From: Crambe crambe
Lineage: Eukaryota; Porifera; Demospongiae; Poecilosclerida; Crambeidae
NCBI GenBank assembly: GCA_963924555.1
Contig: OZ004590.1
Span: 496,001 to 560,000, forward strand
Reading direction: 5' to 3'
Length of the DNA: 64,000 nucleotides
Numbering within the stretch: the stretch's first letter is position 1; every line of letters begins with the position of its first letter. Below the pieces are notes generated by a model that did no database searches, was not told the origin of the DNA, and was given only the letters and a program-made list of their open reading frames with translations. The position numbers and the translations under genes were made by a program. This document shows, one piece after another, positions 52,869-63,665 of the stretch.

Positions 52869-55026
52869 TGTAAAACCAGAAGTGCTAGTTGCTTGCACTT
52901 TGAACTCGTACTCATCTCCATGAGATAGGCCTTCAATGTAACGGCTTAAATTTAGGCCACGACAGTTTTTGATCATGTAACAGGATCCCCCCTTTGAACG
53001 GTACAACACTTTATATGATGAAACTTGAACATGCTTTGGAGCAGTCCATTGTAGAGTGATGCTGTCAATGGTAACTTTGGTTGATTGTGGAGTTCCAGGA
53101 AAATTAAGCAGCATAGGAACACCATCAGTGTAAACTAATGTGGAGGGACCTGACTCATTGCAAATCGTTTTATTTATGCTTGTCACAACATAAGCCAAAT
53201 CAGTGGAGGTGGAAGTAGCTTCAAAGTATCGAAGAAACTTCTCTTTCTCTGCTTTCAATAGGCTTTCTACTTTAGAGTTATCGAACTCTTTTTCGTCACC
53301 TGTTATTTGGGTTGTTCCTGTTTTAAGATAGGCTTGAAGGGTCTCTATATAAGGTGAAGTTTCTGAAGTGACATTAAATCCAAAGCAGACAACATGCTCA
53401 GTGGCGGATTTAGGGTGGTTCCTAGGGTTCCATGGAACCCCCCTTTCATACAATAAGGCTGGCAGAGTCTTGGCAGAGACTCTAAGCAACTTATAAGAGT
53501 CTCCTAACCGATCTTCTTATTCTACGATCGATCGATCGATCGCGGGCTCCGCCTTTTCCGGAACTGTTTAGGAATTTCCCACTGCTACATGTTGCTTATA
53601 AGCGCCAACAGCACTGCCAACAGCTAGCGGGCTACAGCCTATATAGTGGGTAAAGTTTAACCAAAAGGGTGTGGTTAGGTAAAGTGGGCGTGGCTAAGCT
53701 AAAAAATTTTCCGCGCTACCGCGCGGATACAATTAGAACCCTCCTTTCCATTTTTATAGATCCGCCACTGATGCTTAATTTCATTATCACCTACCAGAGT
53801 TGACAGTCTACACTCTGTGTTGGGAAGATCGTACTGAAGCCCAGAAACTTCTTTTAATTTTTTTAGGTAGTCAGTCAGTAGTATTTTTTCACTATCTTTT
53901 GCATCAAGGTAATTTTTGGTTTTGTTGGAATTAAATGGTGACTCGTCGAATGAAGATATAAGCTCTTCCAAATCTGTCTCTGCTCCAGCACTGTGAATCT
54001 TGGGTAGTATTAGAGACAGCTTCCCTACAAAGTCTCTCTTGAATTGATCCAGCAATTCCCTGAAATTTATAAGTTGATTTCTAAGTTCAATAAACTTTTT
54101 ACAGGTGGAATCTTCCATGAGATCGCTTGCCCTCACTTCAGTATGGTGAAAATGTTCCATTATTTTTTCCACTTCAGTAGTTAATCTCGGTGGTATTGAG
54201 TAAAATGGTCGTTGACATGATTTTTCTGTAAAAAGTGGAGTCATGAAGGCTGTTATTGGCTTACATTTATCATTGAAGAGAGTGGGTAATGTCTTGAAAA
54301 ACTCCAGTGCTTCTTCATACGTAGTCGGTTCAGTTGTTGGACTAAAATCTCCATAAAATTTGCATTTGAACTTACAAGTTTCAGTCTTGTTATCCGAACT
54401 GTGATGTGATAGAATTTTTTCAACTTCAACCTTCATTTCGTTTGTAACTTTATCCAGTGATTCTCCTTCAGTGATAGAGCGATCGAATACTAGAAAAGCA
54501 TCAGCTCCATATGTTATTCCTGTTACCACATGTGTGGCATCCTTTTTGTCCAGAATGTGAGGGGACTGTATTTCCTCGAAACGAGAGGTGGTCTTGTACT
54601 GGAGAGTCACTCGAGCTTGCTTCTCTGATGACTTGTGGTCATGCAAGAATTTTGCAGCTCCTTCAACATCCACCATACCAGAGAGTACACTGAGCATCAG
54701 GTCTGGTCCAATGCCAAAACTAGAGGACTTGCCATGAAAGGTGTCATCAGTGACTACACTTTTTTCAGTTTTTCTATCAGATTGGTTAGTGATGGTGAGC
54801 CCAAGAGATTTTTCATCATTTATCCCAGGAATGAGTTCATCAGTACAGCGGTCATAGAGCATGCCCAGGTGAAAGGGCCTTCCCAGACAGGGAACTTTCA
54901 ATTGCAATTGTGAATTCATACTACAGATAACTCTTTCTGTTAGTGCAGGTAGCTCTTCATATAAAATTCTAGCTAAGAAGTTCCAGCAATCTAACATAAG
55001 AGGTATGTCTATTACTTGGCCAAGAG
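52869..55026 (-). pseudogene. SNTX-like / fibronectin type III gene, broken by a MITE
   Basis: The minus-strand gene has two coding parts, 55026-53771 and 53398-52869, separated by a 372-bp MITE. The first part carries the N-terminal SNTX-family module (signature CLGRPFHLGMLYDR near its start; membrane-attack/perforin-like fold in the family). A helical stretch rich in Glu/Lys follows, up to the insertion. The second part completes that stretch and ends with an FN3 domain (ITLQWTAPKHVQVSSYKVLY, LSHGDEYEFKVQATS), after which the coding meaning stops at the TA-flanked MITE. Fish stonustoxin subunits share the module, but most invertebrate relatives have no known toxic role, and this one is truncated by a stop inside the MITE. 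An AACAACAG acceptor at 55027-55034 and the phase suggest that an upstream exon exists. Confidence 0.8.
53399..53770. mobile_element. 372-bp MITE inside the SNTX-like exon
   Basis: Ends CAGTGGCGGAT and ATCCGCCACTG. The flanking target duplication is ATGCT (53394-53398 and 53771-53775). It contains a (GATC)n tract (53525-53541) and two short hairpins. CAG...CTG ends recall hAT elements, but the duplication is 5 rather than 8 bp. Confidence 0.88.
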
Positions 55027-57924
55027 CTGTTGTTTTATGATCATCCTGCTATCGGAAGGCTCTATTATATATCTCACAAATAATACTAAGACTAGTAGGA
55101 GGTAGAGTTGCCTAGCAACTGCAAAACAAAGTATATACTAATCTGAAATTCATTAGCTGACATGAGACATTCCTATCATGCTCCAAAATCTGTTATCAGA
55201 GAATATATTCAGGGAGTATAAGTATGGAAATGGCATGGATTGCCCCATTGGACTAATACCTCTCCTACTATCAGCAACTCCTAATTAACACCTTCAATGT
55301 GCTAGGACTCAAGTATGAAAAGCAGAAGACAGAGCAGTACCATTTTATAGCAAATTCTAAAATCACTATTTTTATCTGGTCCTTCATCATCATCCACTGA
55401 CTTATTTTATTTCAGGAATGGTTCGTTCAAATGCTTATACCACATCACTCAAAAATGAACATGCTATAATCCTTTGCCTTCAACCTGTTAGCTTTCACAT
55501 ACAATAAGGTTGGCATTTTACATTCTTGCAGTGGAAATATACCTTTCCCCCATGATTCTTGGACTTCAACCTCATGTCTGTCTAGCTCTTAGTCTTACCA
55601 TAATTATTTTCTGTCACCCAGGATGTTGATCGGTCGAAAAAGGGTTTTTAGATGACCACCTGGGCTCTGATCTGGTTGTCACCCAATGTATATCAGGTAC
55701 ATGCATAACACCAGAATAATACCCATGTTTGAATATTAATTATTAGTGAGGATAGGATGAGCATCCAAGTTGTCTATAATAAAAATAATACTTACAAAGT
55801 ATTAGTATTTCTGGCTCTGGTATGTGATTTGTAGCCAACCGACATATTATTTATACCAAGAAAAAATAAGTGATGGGAAATCAAATGATGTCCCCCTTCT
55901 TCTGCAATACATGTGGCTCACAAGACTAGTAGAGGTAGTAGGTCAAAGTTACTTCTACCCTAGCTGTACAGGTTCTCAGAAGGCTACAATGAAATACATC
56001 TACACAGAAGAGGGAAAAAATTAAAAATTCATTCACTAACATAAAAAACGACATCTAAAATTCAGTTGTTTATCACATCAGCATACTGACCTACTGGCTG
56101 CAGCTATGACATTGATATCATAGCAATCTATTTAGAGGTGTAGCAATCTATTTAGAGGTGTGCCTTTCGCTATTTCCAACTAAGCTTGTACTATCAGTGC
56201 TATCGATAGCATAACATTTCTCCACACCTGCACATGTGTGTGCATGTGCACAGGGCTAGCGCATGCCGGGGGAGCCACATGTGCGAAAAAAATTCCACTC
56301 GCTTGAGATAATTATAGTGTCACTGCTCACTTGCACTTCAGATGCCTATCCCCCATACTCACCTCCCTCAAGCAAGACAATCAATCTGTTTGATATGACG
56401 CTGTCAAAGTACATAATCTAGCTAGATTTTGGGGCCACTTGGCTTGGTTTGATAGCTAAATTTTCCCTACTCAGCATTCAGAAGAAATTTTTTTCACTCA
56501 CTTGTCTATATAGTGATGAGGCCATAGACTCACCCACCCACCCATTCATAGTTTGTTCACAAGATGACCCATTGTAAGGCCGAAACCTTAGCAGCCTTAT
56601 TGGAGGCTCCAGCCCTGCTTACCATTCCGTCCTTACAGCCATAGCTCACTTTTGGCTTTTTGTTTAACAACTTCAAAGTTACAGATTGAGAGTCGTAGCA
56701 ACTATGTTTGTTACAAATGACTATGTGTGTTATGTTTAATGGCTTCTTTATGAGTGAAATAGAGGCTAAACTGATGGTGGTCCAATAAAATGGTACAGAT
56801 TCACATGGCTCATGCAAGTGTGGCCAGAATTAATTTTTGTCCTGATCATTATTATGATTAAGAATCTGAAGAACGAGAAATCATTCTTCCATGTTGAGTC
56901 TCTCAGCCTCCAAATTCTCTTGCATGATAAGAATGTGCACAAAACACAGGATAAACTTACTGTTTTCTGAGAAAATCCAACCTCATTTTGTATGATGGGT
57001 CATAGGTCATCCATTCATAGAGAGCATTATTACGCTCTCTGATTAAAATACAGTTATTCAAAATAAAACTAGGGATGTGTGTGTAAGAAAGATCACGAAC
57101 GAGTGTCTTCCCCTTATAACTATACCCTTTATTTCTCTCCCCAGTTTTGTCCTATCATACCATACGGGAAGAAGGACAAGTAGGGATGGCTAATATGTAT
57201 GATTCAAAAAAAAAGTTCAGCAGCTTGAGTAACCGTACCCATCAAACTCAAGAACCACACCAATATTACAAGCTACTTCACTCCTAGCCCTCCTAATATC
57301 AATAATCATATCCCTACTTAAGCTAACCTCACTTCCCCTCTTATGCATTCTGACCAGCCTCTCGTGGGAGAGGTATAGTTAGCCTAAGTTGGGTGATATG
57401 GGTGTGGTTATTGGAATTTGGAGGGCTAGGGGTGAAGTAGAAGTACTTAGCTTGTAGTTTGGTAATATTTGTGGTTCTTGAGTTTGGCGATGGGTGGGTA
57501 AGGGGTTACTTGACTCACTTATTGCTGAATTTTTTTTAACCATACATATTAGCCGTCCCTATTTGTCTTTTAAATATTTTGTTCATCAGCTTGATGTAAT
57601 GCAGATTTAGAGATGAAAATATGGTGCATGTAGCTACAATTACCAAAATAGGAGCCTAGTCCAACTTCAAATCTATAGCTAAAAGCAAAAAGAAAATGGA
57701 GCCAAGTTCCACTATTTAAACTTGTTTATGATCATCCTGCAGCTCTGTAATTAATACTTAGAACACAGTTACCTTGTTTTGTAGACCTCATTATTTTCTT
57801 TAGTAACCTACCAGGGTTTACTAATAGCCTATGGTAGTTACTATTGTAGCTTAGTACCCTGTGGTGCGCAGCAATTAGAAATATTGTTATGAATCCATAG
57901 TAATCAACCAACACCAACGCTCAC
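55027..57924 (-). other. repeat-filled stretch, probably an intron of the SNTX-like gene
   Basis: Contains a reversed family D copy (55200-55580), a family C fragment (55930-56070), a doubled AGCAATCTATTTAGAGGTGT (56123-56162), a degraded family B end (56395-56505) and the palindrome at 57178. No other coding exon recognised. Confidence 0.5.
57178..57580. mobile_element. ~0.4 kb palindromic MITE related to family A
   Basis: ACAAGTAGGGATGGCTAATA at the left mirrors TATTAGCCGTCCCTATTTGT at the right. Inside are TTCAAAAAAAAAGTTCAGC and its mirror and the GGGTAAGGGGTTACTTGACT block of family A. The terminal ACAAGT and GGGATGGC link families A and B. Confidence 0.75.
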
Positions 57925-58033
57925 CTAAGCAGGAAGGATCACTGCAGTGTGGATAGTCGTCGTCAGTAATTTCTCGGTGGTTTTTGTCAAAGTCGTAGCA
58001 TAGATAGCCTACTGTCTTTTGAAACTGCTGCAT
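57925..58033 (-). CDS. putative first coding exon, phase 1
   Basis: ATG at 58033 opens 36 codons (MQQFQKTVGYLCYDFDKN, then DDDYPHCSDPSC) up to a GTGAGC donor at 57924. The intron phase is 1, compatible with the acceptor at 55027 of the SNTX-like gene downstream on the same strand, and no other candidate partner exists in between. Acidic and Cys-containing; no named domain. The link is an inference from phase, strand and proximity. Confidence 0.45.
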
Positions 58034-58120
58034 GGAAACGCGCTTGGAGACTGGTTTATTGCTATGTTCTAAATACGTAAGTTAGCTAACTTAGATCCGT
58101 AGGTCTCGTTATCTAACTAT

Positions 58121-58280
58121 TATTTATTGCACACTCCTGCATTGAATATCATGATTTATTACTACCCGAGGTGGGAATATTTCATGAGGCCATAGGTGGA
58201 GTGAAATATGTCCAACCGAGGGTAATAATAAATCTGATATTCAACAAAGGAGTGTGCAATAAGCATTTTATTATATATAA
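58121..58280. mobile_element. ~155-bp hairpin MITE upstream of the putative first exon
   Basis: TTATTGCACACTCCTGCATT is mirrored by a TTCAACAAAGGAGTGTGCAA block; the inner arms are ATTTATTACTACCCGAGG and CCGAGGGTAATAATAAAT. It sits about 90 bp upstream of the ATG, in the presumed promoter. Confidence 0.75.
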
Positions 58281-58870
58281 GTGGATTCTACAGTTGGCCC
58301 TAAGATAAGCCAAAAGCCACTGTAGAATTCAATTAAGCTTGCCTATCATCTTCAGAAATGTTGCCAAAAAAGTTACTAGGCTGAAATTGAGTTAAAGTTG
58401 AGTGATCTGAAATTCATTATCCCCATGTATGATTTCTTTTTGCGGGTATATAAAATTTAATCATAGGGAGAGGAGCTAGTTTATGCTATGAAGTACCAAC
58501 TAAAGAGCACCTAAGGTAGCATAGTTTATTTGAATTTGCAAGCGTATTACCCTATGCTGGAAAATCTACCATAGTTTTGGTGATTTTCCAATGACTCTCT
58601 GCTGTTGGATTCTCTATGTACAAAGCTTTCATGGTTAACTAGCTAGCTTTAGTGCTATATTCTAAGCTGCTGGACGATCGATTCTACAGTAAGGGATTAT
58701 CAGCATGCAGCTGATGCGCAGTCCAAAAGAGTTGCTGTAAGTTAATAGCATGAAGAAGAACGGAAATCCGTGATGGCAGCGAAGTGCTGAAGATCAATTC
58801 TTTTTTGCAACCCATCCATGTGCCAGATATCTCTTAATTAGCCAAAGAATTTCTGTTGTGTAAACCATGA
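58281..58870. other. no recognisable gene
   Basis: AT-rich. CTGTTGGATTCTCTATGTAC with AAAGCTTTCATGGT recurs at 22197, so a small dispersed block is present. Confidence 0.35.

Positions 58871-58871
<1 letters not shown>

Positions 58872-58900
<29 letters not shown>
58872..58900 (+). repeat. G29 homopolymer
   Basis: Twenty-nine consecutive G after CCATGAT. The length in the assembly is unreliable. Confidence 0.9.
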
Positions 58901-58903
<3 letters not shown>

Positions 58904-59350
58904 GGATTAGTGGTAATTTTAGAGCCCTCCTTCAGCAAAGAATCAATCAGAATTCAGTCGAATCACCAATGCACTGGAAATCCTATACACTAATGCGAAT
59001 TTTTTTTTCTAATTTCTTATTACATCATAGGTGCTTAAGTGGCTAGGTTAGCTAAAGCGTACAAGAATTCAGTGAAGAGTTGTCTTCACTGTTAAGATGT
59101 AGGGCATCCTATTTCTAAGAATGGATTGACAGGTCTTTAATGCTACTTTTAGAGACTTTTAGGCATTGCTGAACCAGATTTTTGAGTGCATGGGTGATGT
59201 AAAAACAATCGCCACGTGGTGTGGTCAAAGACCGTTTCTTCACTTGTAAGGCAGATAAACAGCAAGAATAGGAATTTATAAGTTATTCTCATAGTTTGTT
59301 GTGAAATTATGGCTGTGTAAAAAAGTGACTTAAATACGTACTATAGTATA
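58901..59350. other. no recognisable gene
   Basis: Nothing recognised. Confidence 0.35.
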
Positions 59351-59354
59351 AAGG

Positions 59355-59500
59355 AAAAAAAATATTTATCCTAGGGATGGCTGTGTGCACATGCAGTTCA
59401 AAACAGTTCAGCAACAAGAGAGTAACCTTCAGTCTGGTAACCCCTTACCCATCACTAGTATTACCAAACTAGAGCTGGAATAGTTAGTTCATAACTTTAT
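59355..59500 (-). repeat. family A MITE arm
   Basis: AAAAAATATTTATCCTAGGG, GATGGCTGTGTGCACATGCA, GTTCAGCAACAAGAGAGTAA and CCCCTTACCCATCAC match the left arm at 47930. Confidence 0.7.
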
Positions 59501-59621
59501 TGATATCCACCCTACAGGGCCGGCAGCGAAAGGCAACTGGAGAGATAGGGCATACTCCTGAGCTGGTTCACATACCTATTTTCTCTGTGTTGATGATGTG
59601 TGGTTGTGTATATATCTGTTG

Positions 59622-59830
59622 TGTACTAGGGTTCGATAATAATCAAAACTCTTTATTATACTCGAGGTCTAACTTGTGACAACGATACACCAATTGATAC
59701 AAAAAAATGACACACACATAAGGCGCAAAGGCGCCGCACAACAATGATAGCCGGCTAAGGATGAACATGCGCATACACTAACATGATTACATAAATGATA
59801 GTAATACAGTCCAAAGTTCAAGTCACTACA
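59622..59830 (-). repeat. 3' LTR of the Ty3/gypsy element
   Basis: On the minus strand a purine tract GGTGAGGGAGGGA (59831-59843) is followed at once by TGTAGTGACTTGAAC, the LTR start. An AATAAA signal (GTATAATAAAGAG) occurs in the 3' half, and CCTAGTACA near 59622 is the likely end. The 5' partner is missing, so the length (about 209 bp) is an estimate. Confidence 0.65.
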
Positions 59831-59838
59831 TCCCTCCC

Positions 59839-60315
59839 TCACCAAGTCTGATGGTCATAGCGAATAGGAGGGTTCCTCTGTCGTCGAGGGTACCTCGGGG
59901 TTGCTTCAGTACCAGGAGGTGAGTTTCCAGTAGTACGTGCTGACTCAGTGGATCGGATTTCAGTGGGTGGTGTGCCTCCAGGGACAGAGGTCATCCTTGT
60001 AGTGACATCTACTGAAGGCTCAGGGACGGAAGGATCTGGAACAGTCGTGGGTGGAGTATGGCTAGTTGGCTCAATTGAACTGGGGCCTGAGGGTGCTGGA
60101 AAATCTTCATCTTCCACATCCTGTTCGGAAGCAACTGGCCTCGGGTGCTGGACGCTACACTCCTTCAAATGATCCACATGGCGTTTCCAGAGTCGTCCAT
60201 CAGCAACATCTACCATATACGTCAAAGGTCCTAACTGCTGCACGATTACTCCTGGAATCCAGTCATCTCCAGATCTGAAGTTCTTAGCCATTATGGACTG
60301 TCCTGGATACAACAC
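59839..60315 (-). pseudogene. Ty3/gypsy pol C-terminal tail, separated by a stop
   Basis: Same frame as the integrase but cut off by a TGA at about 60332. It begins QRVLYPGQSIMAKNF and has IPGVIVQQLGPLTYMVDV, a chromodomain-like or SH3-like integrase C-terminal fold, then HVDHLKEC. The rest is a Pro/Ser/Thr-rich tail ending NPPIRYDHQTW just before the purine tract. Confidence 0.8.
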
Positions 60316-60330
60316 TCTCTGGCGGGCATG

Positions 60331-61830
60331 TCAGTCGTGCCCATCTTTCTGTTTCATTTGACGCCAGGTGACACTCTTTCGTATGTCAGGCTTCACTAAG
60401 TCCCAACGAGTGCGTAGACTTCTGCCCATAAGGAGCTCACATGGCGGAGTCCCTGTGGTAGAATGGGGCGTTATGCGATAGGTCAGCAGAAAATTGTCCA
60501 GCCGATGAGTCAGGGTAAGTCCATCTCCCTTTCCCGCTTTCATGGCTTCCTTAAAACTCCTCACAAAACGTTCAGCTTCCCCATTTGCAGCTGGATGGTA
60601 AGGTGATGATCGAGTATGTACAATACCATTCTTCCTCGTAAATTCTTCAAATTCCGATGATGTAAATTGGGGTCCATTATCTGATACTATTTGTTCAGGT
60701 AATCCATGAGTGGCAAATAAATGACGGAGGACACTAATGGTCTTGGTAGTAGTAGTAGATGGAACTTCCACCACTTCAGCCCATTTTGAATGTGCATCCA
60801 CAACTATCAGAAAAGACTTTTCCATGAATGGGCCTGCATAGTCTATGTGAATGCGTTGCCACGGCTGGCCGGGCCAAATCCAGGGGTGCAACGGGGCCTT
60901 CGGGGGTGCTTGCTTCATTGAGAGGCAAGATTTACAAGACTTAGCCATTCTCTCAATGTCTTTGGCCACTCCCAACCACCAGACATACCCTCTGGCTAAG
61001 GCCTTCATGCGGGAAATCCCCATATGCTCTTTGTGCAACTCAGCCAGGATTTTATCCTTTAAAGAGCTTGGGATAACCACCCGGCCTCCCCATAATAAAC
61101 AACCTTCTTCTACACTTAGCTCTGCTAGCTTTGAACGGTATGGTTGTAAAGCTTTAGGTACCTGATTTGGCCATCCCTTACGGGTGTAAGATAGGACCTT
61201 GCTGAGGATTTGATCCTTCTGTGTGGCAACTCGGATCTCCTTGCTTGTCACCGGTAACATCTCGATCTGTCGTATGTTGCACAATCTAATCTCTGAGGGG
61301 TGTTCTCCTTCATCATCTGGTAACGGTAGGCATGACAGAGCATCAGCATTTCCATGTGCTGAAGTAGATCTGAACTCTATATCATACTGATAAGCTGATA
61401 GGAGAATAGCCCACCTCTGCAGTCTGGCGGCGGCTACAGATGAAACTCCTTTCTTGGGACCCAGTATACTGGTTAGCGGCTTGTGGTCTGTCACTAGCTT
61501 GAATTTTCTACCATATAGGTAGGTATGAAATTTCTTTACACCATAAACTAAAGCAAGGGCTTCTTTGTCAATTTGTGAATAGTTTCTTTCACTCTTTGAT
61601 AATGACCGAGATGCAAAGGCTATCGGTCTCTCCACTCCTTCTGGTAAGACGTGTGAGATGACTGCACCTACTCCATACTGTGATGCATCAGCTGCCAGCT
61701 TCAATTCCAAAGTGGGATCATAGTGAGTGAGTAAATTACTTGTGGTGAGAAGTTGTTTGGCTGCCTTTACAGCTTGTACACACTGGGTGGACCAGTTCCA
61801 CTTCCTGCCCTTTTGAAGTAGGTCATTCAA
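60331..61830 (-). pseudogene. Ty3/gypsy RNase H and integrase
   Basis: A 499-codon open frame. RNase H: LAADASQYGVGAVISH, ERNYSQIDKEALALVYGVKK and TDHKPLTSIL. An H2C2 zinc module follows (HKEHMGIS and CKSC, about residues 265-305). The integrase core has the three acidic residues in HIDYAGPF, VSDNGPQF and NGEAERFVRSF. The frame ends at a premature TGA after KDGHD. Upstream, the junction with RT near 61850 is frameshifted. Confidence 0.88.
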
Positions 61831-61866
61831 AGGCTGTATGAGACTGGCCAGATTTGGCAGAAACTT

Positions 61867-62389
61867 TCAATAATAATTCAAGAGACCTAAAAAAGATCTC
61901 AGCTGTTGTACATTCTGCGGTTGTGGAGCATTTTGGATTGCCGCTATCTTTTCGGGTGTGGCACGGAGACCCTCGGCATCCACTCTGTGACCCAAATACT
62001 CAACACTATCTTCCAGAAAAGTGCACTTACTCCGCACTCTGACTCCATGAGCTTGCAGGCGAGATAGTGTCTCCTCCAAGTTACACAAGTGCTCCTCTTC
62101 AGAGATTCCTGTCACAAGTATGTCATCTAGGTAGCACACAGTCCGGGGAATTCCCTGTAAGATCGTGTCCATGACTTTTTTGAAAAATAGAGGGGGCAGA
62201 TGCTATTCCAAACGGGAGTCGAGTGAACTGATAAAGGCCCTTGTGTGTATTAACCGTGCAATATTTCAACGAATCAGGATGCAGTTCCAATTGCAGGTAT
62301 GCCTGTGATAAGTCCAACTTGGTGAATTTCTTTCCACCAGCTAGCGTGGCGAAGAGATCCTCGGCTTTAGGAAGGGGGTATTGGTCCAC
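61867..62389 (-). pseudogene. Ty3/gypsy reverse transcriptase, middle and end, frameshifted
   Basis: Two frames overlap near 62150. The first (from 62389) has YPLPKAEDLFATLAGGKKF, LDLSQAYLQLELH and FTRLPFGIASAPSIFQ. The second (to 61867) has the catalytic CYLDDILVTG (YLDD) and VEYLGHRVDAEGL, then SFLGLLNYY. A stop at about 62390 separates it from the N-terminal part of RT. Confidence 0.85.
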
Positions 62390-63297
62390 TTAAAACACTT
62401 GATTCATGGTGACTTTGAAATCACCACAGAGCCGCACCCTTCCATCAGCTTTCAGCACTGCAACAATCGGGGTAGCCCATTCGCTGTGTGTCACCTTTTC
62501 AAGGATACCCTCTCGTTCCAGGCGGTCTATTTCCTCTTCAATGGAGCTTCTCACTGCATAAGGAACAGAACGGGGTTTGAAAAATCTTGGCTTCTCGCCA
62601 GAGGGAACATGCAATTTAGCCATAAATGACTTGATAGTTCCTAATTCACCCCGAAAAAGATCACTGTACTTGTCCAGAAGGTAGTCAAGGCTTCCCAAAG
62701 GATGGCTTCTCACCGCCTTGATTTCACGCCAGTTTAGCTTGAGATACTGCATCCAATTTCTCCCAAGCAGACTCGGTCCGCCTCCAGAGACCACAGTCAG
62801 AACCAGGTCTCGTACCTGATCCTCATACTGGACTCGTACATTCGCATCCCCAGCTACTGACAGTCTCTCCCCAGTATATGTCTTCAATAGAACTGAGGAC
62901 CTAGTGAGTTGGGTTCCTGGGAAAAGCTCCCTGAATTTCTTTTCAGAAATGATGGTGACTGCTGCTCCCGTATCTAACTCCATCTCATGTAATCTACCAT
63001 TAATTACAAGAGGTACCTTGATGGGAGGTGTGGAGGATCCTCCTATCTGGTGTAAGGGTAAGCTGTCGGACTCACTTTCCCGTTCCTGGTCACTTTCAGG
63101 AGCCACATAATTCATTCCTTGTGTTGATGTTCGACTATCTTTCTTTGGGCGACGTCGTGTTCGTCGACTTCTCGTATGGGGCTGCTGTGTCGTCTTCTTG
63201 GAGCGGCAGACAGATGCGATGTGGCCCTTTTTTCCACAACAATGGCAATCTGCATCTCGAAATTTGCAATCCTTCTGATCATGTGTGTCCTTTCCAC
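62390..63297 (-). pseudogene. Ty3/gypsy nucleocapsid knuckle, protease and RT start
   Basis: Reading upstream of the Met at 63115, the same frame holds a CCHC knuckle, CHCCGKKGHIASVC, and a basic linker. The protease active site MELDTGAAVTII follows, then the RT N-terminus (SSIEEEIDRLEREGILE, WATPIVAVLKADGRVRLCGD). It ends at a stop after FKVTMNQVF. The junction with gag (63290-63300) is frameshifted. Confidence 0.85.
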
Positions 63298-63660
63298 ACC
63301 GTATTTACTGCAGCCTCTTTCCCCTTCAGGGATCTAGCACTCTTCTCGGCAGTCTCCATCCCTTGTGCTATCTCGATAGCTCTGGCTAGTGTGAGGTCAG
63401 CCTCAGAGAGTAACTTCTTCTGGATGGCCATATTACGTACACCACATACCAGCCTATCCCTCAATGCTTCGTTGAGGTGTGTACCATATTGACGATGAGT
63501 GGTCAGCCGGCGAAGCTCTGCAACGTACTCTGCTATAGACTCGCCCATAGCCTGGGATCGTTGGTGGAAGTGAAAACGTTCTGCTATCACCAGGGGCTTC
63601 GGCTCGAAATGGTGCTTGAGAACTTCTGGTTCTGCTGGTGTACGACTGCTTGGTCTCGGT
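63279..63660 (-). pseudogene. Ty3/gypsy gag (retrotransposon capsid) fragment
   Basis: AERFHFHQRSQAMGESIAEY, VAELRRLTTHRQYG and LRDRLVCGVRNMAIQKKLL are the capsid C-terminal motifs of Ty3/gypsy gags. Open codons continue to about 63660 (with AEPEVLKHHFEPKPL), after which the resemblance stops. The N-terminal half is missing. Confidence 0.85.
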
Positions 63661-63665
63661 GTTGA

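Larger units (their letters stand above)
59622..63665 (-). mobile_element. Ty3/gypsy LTR retrotransposon, 5'-truncated and frameshifted
   Basis: Gag, zinc knuckle, protease, RT, RNase H, integrase, a C-terminal tail and one LTR follow in the order of Ty3/gypsy (RNase H before integrase). No 5' LTR or primer binding site appears before the window becomes unrelated at about 63665. At least four frame breaks plus one stop make it inactive. Confidence 0.9.
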
